Shown in pieces: positions 1 through 8,632 of a stretch of DNA of 64,000 nucleotides. The position numbers and the translations under genes are program-made. Source of the DNA: Halobacillus salinarum (GTDB lineage: Bacteria; Bacillota; Bacilli; Bacillales; Halobacillaceae). Under the pieces are notes generated by a model that had not been told where the DNA came from, did no database searches, and saw only the letters and a program-made list of their open reading frames with translations. The stretch is taken from the NCBI RefSeq assembly GCF_022919095.1, contig NZ_CP095073.1:2480001-2544000 (forward strand), given 5' to 3'. Position 1 is the stretch's first letter; every line of letters begins with the position of its first letter.

Positions 1-15
1 GGGATGATTCAGTGA
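1..15 (+). CDS. 3' end of an upstream gene, possibly thiG (partial)
   Basis: The window opens with four sense codons reading G-M-I-Q followed by TGA. The stop overlaps the GTG start of thiF by 3 bases, the typical translational coupling inside an operon. In Bacillus thiamine operons thiG commonly precedes thiF, and short Gly-Met-Ile tails would suit ThiG. Only 15 bases are visible, so the identity is inferred from context alone. Confidence 0.3.
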   Translation, partial: GMIQ

Positions 16-1031
16 CTGTAGAACGTTATTCCCGTCAGGAACGATTTCATCCCATCGGGAAAGCCGGACAATCGCTGTTAGCTCGCTCCCACGTGCTCAT
101 CATAGGCGGAGGAGCACTAGGAAGTGCTAATGCAGAAATGCTAACGAGAGCAGGAGTTGGCCGCCTCACAATCATAGACCGGGATTATGTTGAATGGAGT
201 AATCTTGGCAGACAGCAGCTTTACACGGAGACAGATGTTCAGGGTTTCCTTCCAAAAGCGAAGGCCGCTGAAAAAAAATTACAAAAGATCAATTCCACTC
301 TTTCCATACTAGGGGTGGCGGAGGAATTTTCCAGTGAAAATGCAGAGCGATGGCTTCAGGATGTTGATATCATCATCGATGGAACCGACAACTTTGAAAC
401 CCGATTCATCCTAAATGATGCAGCTGCAAAACAAGAAATCCCTTGGATCTACGGGGGGTGCGTAAAGAGTCATGGTCTCTGCCTGCCAATACTTCCTGGA
501 AAGACTCCATGTCTGCAATGTTTAATCAATCAAATCCCACAGGATGGTGAAACCTGTGACACAGCAGGGATCATTGCACCAGCTGTCCAGATGGTGGCTG
601 CCCACCAAACAACGAACTGTTTGAAGTTTCTTACTGGAAATCAAATGTCTAAAAAGCTTTTTTTCTTCGATATATGGAATGAGGAACATTCATTTATGGA
701 TGTCTCTAGCCTATTGGATTTTCGGTGTCCTACTTGTTCCGAGCATGCGACCTATCCTTATTTAACAAAAAGAAAAGGGGTAAGGACAGCAGTTCTCTGT
801 GGAAGAGACACTGTTCAAATTCGTCCAGAGGAAAAAAACAGCATCTCGCTTTCCGTTCTCTATCAAAGGCTTGAACCAGTAACAGATAAACTGATCCACA
901 ACGGGGAGCTGTTGATGTTTTATGCAGAAAACACTAGATTTGTTGTATTTAAAGACGGAAGGACTTTAATCCATGGCACAAATGACATAAAGCAAGCGAA
1001 AAAATTATATCAGCAATTCATTGGTGCTTGA
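12..1031 (+). CDS. thiF: ThiF/MoeB-family adenylyltransferase (ThiS activation)
   Basis: E1-like enzyme that adenylates the C-terminal glycine of the sulfur carrier ThiS (or MoaD for MoeB) in the cytoplasm. The 339-residue protein carries the nucleotide-binding loop GGGALGS (residues 32-38), the acidic residue D56 at the end of the next strand, the NLGRQ motif (64-68, canonical NLxRQ), two zinc-binding CxxC pairs (CLQC near 168 and CPTC near 243), and GETCDTAG, which holds the conserved cysteine of the ThiF/MoeB family. There is no C-terminal rhodanese domain. The GTG start overlaps the stop of the preceding frame, so it is the distal gene of an operon that begins left of the window; a terminator follows directly. 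ThiF is preferred over MoeB because of the probable thiG end upstream; MoeB cannot be excluded. Confidence 0.8.
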   Translation: MTVERYSRQERFHPIGKAGQSLLARSHVLIIGGGALGSANAEMLTRAGVGRLTIIDRDYVEWSNLGRQQLYTETDVQGFLPKAKAAEKKLQKINSTLSILGVAEEFSSENAERWLQDVDIIIDGTDNFETRFILNDAAAKQEIPWIYGGCVKSHGLCLPILPGKTPCLQCLINQIPQDGETCDTAGIIAPAVQMVAAHQTTNCLKFLTGNQMSKKLFFFDIWNEEHSFMDVSSLLDFRCPTCSEHATYPYLTKRKGVRTAVLCGRDTVQIRPEEKNSISLSVLYQRLEPVTDKLIHNGELLMFYAENTRFVVFKDGRTLIHGTNDIKQAKKLYQQFIGA

Positions 1032-1065
1032 GTGCCTGGCAGTTTACGCCAGGTACTCTTTTCTT
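1032..1065 (+). terminator. Rho-independent terminator after thiF
   Basis: Nine-pair stem GTGCCTGGC / GCCAGGTAC (one G-T pair) with a 7-base loop, followed by CTCTTTTCTTTT. It starts on the base after the thiF stop codon. Confidence 0.85.
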
Positions 1066-1296
1066 TTATTATTAACAAATACTTTCCATAGTTCAATACA
1101 ATGACCACGCTAAGAACTTTCTTAAAATGTTATTGTTTTACCTGAAGATGGGGTTAATAAAACTAAGAAAAGGTAATTGTATGACTAAGACCCGCTAATC
1201 ATGATTTTGAAAGAAAGAGGATAAGGTTCTGGTCAGCCACATAAACTAACTAGCAGTCGTTTGTCATAAAGAAAGCAGAGAAGGAAGGATTTTAAC

Positions 1297-2985
1297 ATGT
1301 TTGGAAACAGAAGAAAATCAGTAAGGACGTTCTTTTGGATGACCATATTCCTGGTTTTTCTAATCGCAGGTGGACTTTATATGTTGAATGAAAATGGAAA
1401 TGAAAAGGAAACGGGTTCTAAAGATGTCTCTGAACCTAAAACGGAAAAAAACCATCATAAAGAATTGATAAATAAAATATTTCACTCCTCAAAAGAAGGA
1501 AAAGTAGAGTACGTTCCTTTTGTGATCGGTCAAGCAGACAAGAACGATGCTGCCTCCCAATGGGGAAAACCAGATCGAAGCAGCAGGCAGAATGAAAAAA
1601 TATATGAAGATTATAACAACAAAGAAGCGACGCTCGGTTATAAGTATAATCTTCTCGTAGATATACGTTCCCATTCAAAGGACCTACATAAAATTCGTTA
1701 CGAAGATCTTAAAAAGGTTAAAGGAGATCCTGATGAAGTTCATTATTATAAGGATGACACACATAATCAAATCATTCTTTACTATCAAGTTCAAGACCAG
1801 TATCAGTTAAAATGGATTCTTCCCAAACCTACTGATGCTGAATCTAACCCGCGTGTGGACCATGTTTCTCTAACCTATACAGATACAGAACATGAAGCTG
1901 ATGCATTGATTTCCAAAATGAGTCTTGAAGAAAAAATCGGACAAATGATTATTGCAGGCACAGATGGTACATCCATTCAGCCAATGACCAGAAAATTGGT
2001 CGACCAGTACAAAGTTGGAGGCTTGATTTTTTATTCCGTAAATTTAACCTCTCCTTCTCAAACAGTCAAGCTGTTAAACCAAATGAAAGAAAGCAATAAA
2101 CCGAATCGTTTTCCGCTTCTTTTAAGTACTGATCAAGAAGGAGGCAGAGTAACTAGGCTGCCGGGTAATTTAGTTCACGTCCCGACCAATCAAAAGATCG
2201 GAAATCTCAATAACCCTTCCTACTCGAAGAAGGTGGGGCAAGCCTTAGGTAAGGAAATGAAAGCCTATGGGTTCAATTTGGACTATGCCCCTGTTCTTGA
2301 TGTGAACAGCAACCCTGATAATCCAGTTATTGGAGACCGTTCTTTTGGAGATGATCCTCAATTGGTAGCGAAGCTTGGGACTGCTACTATGGAAGGACTG
2401 CAGACACAAAACATCATTCCTGTTATTAAACATTTTCCTGGTCACGGAGATACTTCAGTCGATTCCCATCTGGAGCTTCCTAAGGTAAATAAAACTTTAA
2501 CGCAATTACAACAGCTAGAACTGATTCCTTTTAAGCAAGCAGTAAACCAAGGAGCAGATGTAGTGATGGTCGCTCACATCCTGATTCCGGAACTGGATGG
2601 CAGCTACCCTTCATCTATGTCGAAAAACATGATTACTGGGATATTGCGGGACAACCTTGGTTATAACGGAGTGATTATGACAGATGATATGACAATGAAA
2701 GCTATCACCAATCATTATCATTTAAAAGAAGCTGCCATTCAGTCGATTCGCGCAGGAAACGATATCATCTTGATTGCCCATGGTCCCCAAAACGCCATTG
2801 ATTCGATAGAAGCTATAAAAAGAGCTGTTAAACAAGGGGATCTATCCGAAGAGCGGATTAACCAAAGTGTAAAAAGAATCATTCAATTAAAGATGAAATA
2901 TGGATTGACTGACGAAAAATCGGATCAATTCAACCTTTCAGACCTTAACCAGTCGCTCAGAAGCCTGCTTCAATCATCTCAATGA
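1297..2985 (+). CDS. membrane-anchored GH3 beta-N-acetylhexosaminidase (NagZ type) with extra N-terminal domain
   Basis: Cell-wall recycling enzyme expected to remove N-acetylglucosamine from muropeptides outside the membrane. Residues 10-30 form one hydrophobic segment after a basic tail, without a lipobox cysteine, so it looks like a signal anchor. Residues about 60-195 resemble the DUF4309 (YjgB-type) domain, including GQADKNDAASQWGKPD and a KGDPDEVHYY stretch. Residues about 205-540 are the GH3 barrel: KHFPGHGDTSVDSH holds the Asp-His catalytic dyad (D389/H391), and VIMTDDMTMKAI holds the nucleophile Asp (D463). Bacillus NagZ has a second C-terminal domain, which is absent here. The start follows AGAAGGAAGG at good spacing. 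It stands alone between two terminators. The GH3 call is firm; the N-terminal domain call is recognition by eye. Confidence 0.85.
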   Translation: MFGNRRKSVRTFFWMTIFLVFLIAGGLYMLNENGNEKETGSKDVSEPKTEKNHHKELINKIFHSSKEGKVEYVPFVIGQADKNDAASQWGKPDRSSRQNEKIYEDYNNKEATLGYKYNLLVDIRSHSKDLHKIRYEDLKKVKGDPDEVHYYKDDTHNQIILYYQVQDQYQLKWILPKPTDAESNPRVDHVSLTYTDTEHEADALISKMSLEEKIGQMIIAGTDGTSIQPMTRKLVDQYKVGGLIFYSVNLTSPSQTVKLLNQMKESNKPNRFPLLLSTDQEGGRVTRLPGNLVHVPTNQKIGNLNNPSYSKKVGQALGKEMKAYGFNLDYAPVLDVNSNPDNPVIGDRSFGDDPQLVAKLGTATMEGLQTQNIIPVIKHFPGHGDTSVDSHLELPKVNKTLTQLQQLELIPFKQAVNQGADVVMVAHILIPELDGSYPSSMSKNMITGILRDNLGYNGVIMTDDMTMKAITNHYHLKEAAIQSIRAGNDIILIAHGPQNAIDSIEAIKRAVKQGDLSEERINQSVKRIIQLKMKYGLTDEKSDQFNLSDLNQSLRSLLQSSQ

Positions 2986-2995
2986 TACACAAATC

Positions 2996-3029
2996 CCCTC
3001 GTGAACATCAGTTCACGAGGGCTTTTTTA
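2996..3029 (+). terminator. Terminator between nagZ-like gene and convergent transporter
   Basis: Perfect stem CCCTCGTGAAC / GTTCACGAGGG with loop ATCA, followed by CTTTTTT on the plus strand. The convergent transporter stop lies within the T run, so the hairpin can also slow transcription from the other side, though the minus-strand T tract is poor. Confidence 0.9.
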
Positions 3030-4433
3030 CATCCCTGTTTTTCGAACTGCTTCAGGAGTTCTCCTCAGTCTCATTTCCAATTGCTCCAGAGACTTTCCTT
3101 TCGTTTCAGGAACAAATTTCCACACAAAAACGGCAGACAAGATACTCATCAATCCATAAAAAGAGTAGGTTAATCCTCCGCTGAATTCCATCATCATCGG
3201 ATAAGTAGAGGAGATGAAATAATTGGCTGCCCATTGTGCAGCCACGGCGAGGGCAACTGCCTGACCTCTGATTTTATTAGGAAAGATCTCTGAGATTAAT
3301 ACCCAGACAATAGGACCCCAGGACATCATAAATGAGGCAGTATAAACAATGATAAATATCAATGTAGCAATTCCAATGGCATTCGAAAATGCCATTCCTG
3401 CCACGCCGAACATTCCAATCGTCATCCCAATAGATCCTGTAATTAATAAAGGTTTCCGACCTAATTTATCAACGGTTACAATCGCAGCAACTGTAAAGAC
3501 CACGTTAACAAGACCCATGATGATGGTTTGTACCATAGAAGCATCCCGGCCGGCGCCTAAGCTCTCAAATATACGCGGTGCATAGTATAAAGCTACGTTT
3601 ATTCCAACAAACTGCTGGAAAATGGAGAGCACGATTCCCACAAACACAATCGTTTTTCCAAAAGCAAACAGCTTAGCTTTCTGCTGGTCAAAGGACTGGT
3701 TAATTTCAAATAAAGTAGCTTTAGCCATCGTTTGATCGTAAATTTTGTTAAGAATTTTAAAAGCATCGTTCTTTTTTCCTTTAGAAGCAAGATACCTGGG
3801 GGTTTCTGGTACCGTAAACAACAGCAGTAAGAACAAGACTGCTGGTATTCCTTCGGAAGCAAACATATAGCGCCATCCCAGATCGTTCAGCCATTCTGTC
3901 GTCTGTCCTTGACCAATTCCCCAGTTTACAAAATATACGACCAGCATTCCAAATATAATTGCAAATTGGTTTAACGAAACCAATGTTCCCCGCACGTGCG
4001 GAGGAGCGATTTCCCCTATGTACATCGGGGACACAGCAGAAGCAAGACCGACTCCAATTCCTCCGATAATTCTGTAAAAATTAAACATGAACAGTAAACG
4101 ATACGTAGCTTCATCCGCATTAGGAAAGAACAAGAACTCTGGATAAGCCGAACCGAGAGCAGAAATTAAAAAGAGACCTGCTGAGAGAATCAATGTATAT
4201 TTTCGACCGATTCTTGTTGAAAAATAGCCGGAGACGAGCCCTCCTATAATACATCCAATTAACGCACTGGATACAGTCAAACCATGTGCGAGAGAACTAA
4301 GATGAAGATGATCAGCGAAATAAACCTGGAGGGAGCCTTCAGCTCCGGAAATAACAGCTGTATCATACCCAAACAATAGCCCTCCAAGTGTCGCGACGAG
4401 TGTAATCAATACAATGTATACTTTACTTTTCAT
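3027..4433 (-). CDS. MFS sugar:H+ symporter, XylE-like
   Basis: Twelve-helix sugar porter of about 468 residues. It shows the family marks: LGGLLFGYDTAVISG in helix 1, RIGRK and KLGRKP loops, PETPRYL after helix 6, QQFVGINVALYYAP in helix 7, and VPETKGKSLEQ near the end. XylE of E. coli is of similar length and motif content; the exact sugar (xylose, arabinose, glucose) is not visible. I start it at ATG 4433 (MKSKVYIVL) because homologues begin there; a TTG 48 bases upstream has no ribosome binding site. The only good Shine-Dalgarno, AAGGAGG, is 33 nt away, with a hairpin between (separate entry). A promoter and a cre site lie just upstream, so CcpA repression by preferred sugars is likely. 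No pentose catabolic genes are adjacent. Confidence 0.85.
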   Translation of the reverse strand: MKSKVYIVLITLVATLGGLLFGYDTAVISGAEGSLQVYFADHLHLSSLAHGLTVSSALIGCIIGGLVSGYFSTRIGRKYTLILSAGLFLISALGSAYPEFLFFPNADEATYRLLFMFNFYRIIGGIGVGLASAVSPMYIGEIAPPHVRGTLVSLNQFAIIFGMLVVYFVNWGIGQGQTTEWLNDLGWRYMFASEGIPAVLFLLLLFTVPETPRYLASKGKKNDAFKILNKIYDQTMAKATLFEINQSFDQQKAKLFAFGKTIVFVGIVLSIFQQFVGINVALYYAPRIFESLGAGRDASMVQTIIMGLVNVVFTVAAIVTVDKLGRKPLLITGSIGMTIGMFGVAGMAFSNAIGIATLIFIIVYTASFMMSWGPIVWVLISEIFPNKIRGQAVALAVAAQWAANYFISSTYPMMMEFSGGLTYSFYGLMSILSAVFVWKFVPETKGKSLEQLEMRLRRTPEAVRKTGM

Positions 4434-4441
4434 AGTGTGTT

Positions 4442-4473
4442 GAGCAGTGTATCTTGGACTGCTCTTCCTCCTT
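4442..4473 (-). promoter_or_regulatory. Shine-Dalgarno separated from its start codon by a hairpin
   Basis: On the minus strand AAGGAGG (4467-4473) is followed by GAGCAGT, nine loop bases and ACTGCTC (4442-4464), then eight bases and the ATG at 4433. The linear spacing is 33 nt, too long for initiation; if the 7-bp stem forms, the effective spacing becomes 10 nt. Sequence is directly visible; function is inferred. Confidence 0.6.
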
Positions 4474-4482
4474 CCCTGCAAC

Positions 4483-4496
4483 TGTAATCGTTTTCA
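4483..4496 (-). promoter_or_regulatory. cre site (CcpA operator)
   Basis: TGTAATCGTTTTCA matches the cre consensus TGNAANCGNWNNCA at every defined position. It lies just downstream of the predicted -10 box of the sugar transporter, covering the transcription start, which fits repression by CcpA. Confidence 0.75.
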
Positions 4497-4501
4497 AACA
4501 T

Positions 4502-4530
4502 ATTCTATCAACCGCTCGTTTGTTTGTACA
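4502..4530 (-). promoter_or_regulatory. SigA promoter of the sugar transporter
   Basis: Minus strand TGTACA (4525-4530), 17-bp spacer, TAGAAT (4502-4507). The start site would fall about at 4495, inside the cre site. Confidence 0.6.
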
Positions 4531-4717
4531 GTGAATAAACAAAGATAGTTCTATCGTTTCATATAGAGAGCTGGGGATTGGAATACTAGCGATCTAGGAC
4601 TTTCATCTATTTCTTCAGTCAATAATATAGCTATTGAAAAAGATAAAGAAATTGCTCATGAGGAGGTGTTTAAGTATAATTGATAATGAATTTCAATGTA
4701 GAAAGTAGGTTGGCCGA

Positions 4718-6427
4718 TTGTTTTCACGTTTCTTTTCTTACTATAAACCTTACAAATGGTTATTTTTATTAGATTTTACATGTGCCGTATTCGTAGGGGC
4801 ACTGGAGCTGGCATTTCCACTAGCCGTGAACCAGGTCATAGATAAACTGCTCCCTCAAGGGAACTGGTCTATTATCACACTGGCTTGCCTTGGGTTATTA
4901 CTCATTTATCTACTTAACACTTTTTTACATTACATTGTGACGTACTGGGGCCATATGCTGGGGATCAATATTGAGACGGATATGAGACAAAAATTGTTTA
5001 CCCATATGCAGAAACTTCCATTTACTTATTATGATAATAATAAAACAGGTCACAGCATTTCCCGTTTAACTAAAGATCTAGAGGAAATAGGCGAAGTGGC
5101 CCACCACGGTCCCGAAGATGTATTTGTAGCTGTCATGACTCTTGTTGGGTCGTTCAGTCTAATGGTAATGATCAATTGGAAATTGGCCGTGCTGTCATTT
5201 ATCGTTATTCCTCTCCTCATTATTTGTGCGATTTATTTTAATAAAAAGATGACCTACACGTTCCGAAAAATGTTTCAAAGTGTCGCTGAGATTAACTCCC
5301 GCGTGGAAGACAGCATCGGTGGAATTCGAGTTGTGCAAGCCTTTGCCAATGAAAAATACGAGCAGAAAAAATTTCACTCGAACAATAACAACTATCGATC
5401 CACAAAACTTCAATCCTACAAGATCATGGCTCAGAATGTCATGGCTAATTATGTACTCATGCGTCTCGTCACGCTGTTCACCTTGTTATTTGGTACATAC
5501 TTTGTACTTTCCGGGGAGCTGACCTATGGAGAGTTCGTCGCATTTATTTTACTGTCTAATGTATTAATCGGTCCGATTCAAAAAATAAATGCCGTCATTG
5601 AAAGTTACCCAAAGGGAATTGCCGGCTTCAAAAGATATACAGAAATCATTGATACTGAACCTGAGATTAAGGATTCATCCGAAGCCAGAGATGTTGTATT
5701 ACAAGGCACCATTCAATATTCTAATGTTACTTTTGGATATGAGGGGTTGGAAAATGTCTTTGAAAGGACAAATTTACACATTCAGGCTGGAGAGACAGTA
5801 GCATTTGTCGGACCGTCAGGAGCAGGAAAAACGACTCTTTGCAGCCTGCTTCCCCGTTTTTATGATGTAAAAGAAGGGACGATTACGATAGATGGAGTCG
5901 ATATAAAAGACATTACATTAGATTCTCTTCGTGGTCAGATCGGTATTGTCCAGCAAGATGTCTTCCTTTTCTCAGGAACAATCAGAGAGAATATTGCTTA
6001 TGGGGATCTATCTGCAAGCGATGAAGATATTATAGAAGCGGCACAAAAAGCTAGGCTCGATGGCTTTATCGAGAGCCAGCCGGAAGGATTATATACGATT
6101 ATTGGGGAAAGAGGGGTTAAACTCTCAGGCGGACAAAAGCAGAGACTAGCAATTGCACGCATGTTTTTGAAAAATCCTCCGATCCTTATTTTAGATGAAG
6201 CGACTTCAGCGCTTGATACGGAGACGGAAGCAGCCATCCAGAAGTCTTTAGAAGATTTAACCATTGGTCGCACTACCCTTGTAATTGCTCATAGACTGGC
6301 TACAATTAAAAATGCAGACCGGATCATGGTCGTGACAAAAGAAGGGATTGCCGAGCAGGGGAGCCACCAGGAGTTGATTAAGTCCCAGGGAATTTACAGT
6401 AAGCTGCACCGGGCTCAATTCGGTTGA
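4718..6427 (+). CDS. ABC exporter, fused permease/ATPase (multidrug/lipid type)
   Basis: Half-transporter of 569 residues that should act as a homodimer in the membrane. The N-terminal about 320 residues carry six helices of the type I exporter fold, starting MFSRFFSYYKPYKWLF. The ATPase has Walker A GPSGAGKTT, Q-loop GIVQQDVFLF, signature LSGGQKQR, Walker B ILILDEATSALD and H-loop IAHRLATI, all intact. Start is TTG 4718 after AGTAGGTTGGCCGA, where homologues of the YfiC/YknU group begin. It is a single gene without a partner half-transporter beside it, and no regulator is adjacent. Substrate unknown; drug or lipid export is the family norm. Confidence 0.85.
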   Translation: MFSRFFSYYKPYKWLFLLDFTCAVFVGALELAFPLAVNQVIDKLLPQGNWSIITLACLGLLLIYLLNTFLHYIVTYWGHMLGINIETDMRQKLFTHMQKLPFTYYDNNKTGHSISRLTKDLEEIGEVAHHGPEDVFVAVMTLVGSFSLMVMINWKLAVLSFIVIPLLIICAIYFNKKMTYTFRKMFQSVAEINSRVEDSIGGIRVVQAFANEKYEQKKFHSNNNNYRSTKLQSYKIMAQNVMANYVLMRLVTLFTLLFGTYFVLSGELTYGEFVAFILLSNVLIGPIQKINAVIESYPKGIAGFKRYTEIIDTEPEIKDSSEARDVVLQGTIQYSNVTFGYEGLENVFERTNLHIQAGETVAFVGPSGAGKTTLCSLLPRFYDVKEGTITIDGVDIKDITLDSLRGQIGIVQQDVFLFSGTIRENIAYGDLSASDEDIIEAAQKARLDGFIESQPEGLYTIIGERGVKLSGGQKQRLAIARMFLKNPPILILDEATSALDTETEAAIQKSLEDLTIGRTTLVIAHRLATIKNADRIMVVTKEGIAEQGSHQELIKSQGIYSKLHRAQFG

Positions 6428-6651
6428 ACCTGGCCTTTATATGAATTAAAAATTGAAGCTTTTAGAAAACACAATCACGAGTTCATAACTTTCATCAACT
6501 TCCCTGTATTTTCAATGCTGTTACAGTTGAACACCCCCAAAGCAAACTTCGGTGCTCTTATAGAGGGCCCGAGCCAGAAACAAATGGTTCCTCAAGTTTC
6601 TCCCAATAAAAACGTGGCTTTATAGAAGTCTTAACTGAAAATTTGCCTGCC
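6428..6651. other. Intergenic, no gene seen
   Basis: About 220 bases between the ABC exporter and the next terminator. All frames are interrupted by stops and no ribosome binding site with an open frame was found. It may be the 3' untranslated region of the exporter. Confidence 0.5.
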
Positions 6652-6692
6652 AGCTTACAGAACTCTTAGGAGTTGTTCTGTAAGCTTTTTAT
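6652..6692 (+). terminator. Terminator after the ABC exporter
   Basis: Twelve-pair perfect stem AGCTTACAGAAC / GTTCTGTAAGCT with an 11-base loop, followed by TTTTATTT. It lies 225 bases after the exporter stop. Confidence 0.85.
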
Positions 6693-6921
6693 TTCTCATC
6701 ATTAAGCTGAAGAATTTGGAATAACTATGGATAGCACCAGTAGAATCAAAAAATTCTAAAAAAATGAAACTTTCGTCATACTGGCGCGTATTTAGAGAAA
6801 AGGATTACCTCTCAAGCTGTCAACATAGGATTTTAGAGACTTTGTTTTTAAATTCGATTAGAGGAATGGAGGAATTTCTCTAATTCAAATGGAACACTTT
6901 TTTATTATGGGGGGAAGAACA

Positions 6922-7830
6922 ATGATTGATGTAATGAAAGTAAGTAAAAGTTACGGACAGCTCGAAGCATTAGCAGATGTTAGTTTTCATATTCCAAAAG
7001 GAACTTCATTTGGGCTGGTAGGACCAAATGGTGCAGGAAAGTCGACAATCATGAAAATCCTTTCCGGCGTACTATTAGATTTTGATGGAGAGATAGTGAT
7101 CAATAATCAATCAGTAACAAAGGAAAGATTGAATACAAAAAAACTGATTGGTTATATTCCACAGGAAGTTTGTCTTGAAGAGACACTGACCGCAAAAGAC
7201 AATCTAATATTGTTTGGAAACCTGTATGGATTATCCGGAAAACAACTGCATCATCGAATAGAAATCGTACTGAAACAGATTGGCCTGCATGAACGTGCCA
7301 AAGATAAAGTAACCACATTCTCTGGAGGCATGAAACGACGACTGAATATTGGATGTGCTTTACTCCATGAGCCAACCGTTGTCGTTATGGACGAACCGAC
7401 GGTAGGGATCGATCCTCAGTCAAGAAACTCAATCTTTTCTATAGTGAATCAATTAAAAGAGTCAGGCAGCACAATTATTTATTCCAGCCATTACATGGAA
7501 GAAGTCGAGCAGCTTTGTGATAGTGTCGCGTTAATTGACAAGGGAACGCTAATTGAATTTGGAAGGATGGCCGAAGTTCTTGAGCGTCATTCTAAACCTT
7601 GTATTTTTGTGGCAGGGGATGATATATCGAAGGATGATTTAGCTGGCATGGAGGCAGAAGAGAAAGGAAATGGATACTTAGTTTACACGGATCAGCCACT
7701 TTTTTCATTAGAAAAACTGATTAAAGAATTTAACACTAGAGAAAAGCAACCTCATCGATTGGAACTTTATCAACCGAAGCTGGAGGATATTTTCTTTAAC
7801 TTAACCGGAACACAGCTCAGGGATCAATAA
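6922..7830 (+). CDS. ABC-2 type transporter, ATP-binding subunit
   Basis: Cytoplasmic ATPase of about 302 residues that drives the permease encoded next. Walker A GPNGAGKST, Q-loop GYIPQE, signature FSGGMKRRLNIG, Walker B VVMDEPTVGID and switch histidine SSHYMEEVEQL are all present. This DrrA/NatA-like pattern belongs to exporters of drugs, antibiotics or sodium. I chose ATG 6922 (MIDVMKVSKSYG) because GGGGGGAAG precedes it at normal spacing; an ATG 33 bases upstream lacks a ribosome binding site. The permease follows after 14 bases, so the two form an operon ended by a terminator at 8602. Confidence 0.85.
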   Translation: MIDVMKVSKSYGQLEALADVSFHIPKGTSFGLVGPNGAGKSTIMKILSGVLLDFDGEIVINNQSVTKERLNTKKLIGYIPQEVCLEETLTAKDNLILFGNLYGLSGKQLHHRIEIVLKQIGLHERAKDKVTTFSGGMKRRLNIGCALLHEPTVVVMDEPTVGIDPQSRNSIFSIVNQLKESGSTIIYSSHYMEEVEQLCDSVALIDKGTLIEFGRMAEVLERHSKPCIFVAGDDISKDDLAGMEAEEKGNGYLVYTDQPLFSLEKLIKEFNTREKQPHRLELYQPKLEDIFFNLTGTQLRDQ

Positions 7831-7844
7831 AGGGGGAGAAGCTT

Positions 7845-8588
7845 ATGTGGGCCATTGCACGGACCGAATTAAAAAAAACGCTGCAGGATAAAGGACTATG
7901 GTTTTGGACGTTTATTTTGCCTATTATCTTTATTGTTGGATTTGTTGCCATATTTTCCGGCACAGAAGATGTAGAATTTAAAGAGTTAGTCACGCAAATC
8001 ATTCCGGGTTACACGGTTATGTTCAGCTTTTACATAATGATTTCCATAGTTATCGCCTTTGTAAAAGATCGTGATAGAGGTATGGTAGCCCGGATTGCAA
8101 GTACGCCGCTTTCGATTAGAGACTATTTTATAGGTAAATGGATTCCGTTCATGGTGATCGTTCTGTTACAAATTGCCGTTTTATTTACGTTTGGTGTGAT
8201 TGTATACGACCTTCCTTTGGGAGATCCTTTAGCTTTAGTAATCCTGTCTTTCATTCTTGCATTTCTTACTACCGGTTGGGGGATGGCAATGGCAGTTCTC
8301 GTAAAAACAGAGAATATGGGGCTTGCGCTTACCCAGGTCATTGCTCTTGGAGGTGCACTGCTCGGAGGTCTATGGATGCCGGTGGAAGTAATGCCTGATG
8401 TTATGCAGACGATCAGCCGGTTTCTACCTCAATACTGGGCATTAGAGGGCTATAAGGAAATCATGCTTAATGGAGGGGGAATAGGAGATATTTGGCTTTC
8501 TCTCTTCATCCTGCTGATTGCAGGGGCAGCTGGCGGTATTCTTGCTATGCTTGCTTATCCTCATTATTTAAAGCAATCGAGAAGTTAA
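7845..8588 (+). CDS. ABC-2 type transporter, permease subunit
   Basis: Integral membrane protein of 247 residues with six predicted helices: one near 20-40 (WFWTFILPIIFIVGFVAIF), then about 55-75, 105-127, 133-155, 165-185 and 220-240. The segment around GGLWMPVEVMPDVMQTISR is the typical ABC-2 membrane domain region before the last helix. The start follows GGGGGAG. It shares an operon with the ATPase just upstream and together they should form an exporter; the substrate cannot be read from sequence. A terminator follows 14 bases after the stop. Confidence 0.85.
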   Translation: MWAIARTELKKTLQDKGLWFWTFILPIIFIVGFVAIFSGTEDVEFKELVTQIIPGYTVMFSFYIMISIVIAFVKDRDRGMVARIASTPLSIRDYFIGKWIPFMVIVLLQIAVLFTFGVIVYDLPLGDPLALVILSFILAFLTTGWGMAMAVLVKTENMGLALTQVIALGGALLGGLWMPVEVMPDVMQTISRFLPQYWALEGYKEIMLNGGGIGDIWLSLFILLIAGAAGGILAMLAYPHYLKQSRS

Positions 8589-8601
8589 GCATTCATATTG
8601 A

Positions 8602-8632
8602 CAAAAACTGTCCCAAAGAGGGCAGTTTTTTT
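8602..8632 (+). terminator. Terminator of the ABC-2 operon
   Basis: Stem AAAAACTGTCCC / GGGCAGTTTTT (one bulged T), followed by a T run. Confidence 0.85.

Noticed and set aside
4670-4717. Leader peptide (16 codons, ATG in GCTCATGAGG) before the ABC exporter
   Set aside because: Its start has no upstream ribosome site; the AGGAGG lies inside it.
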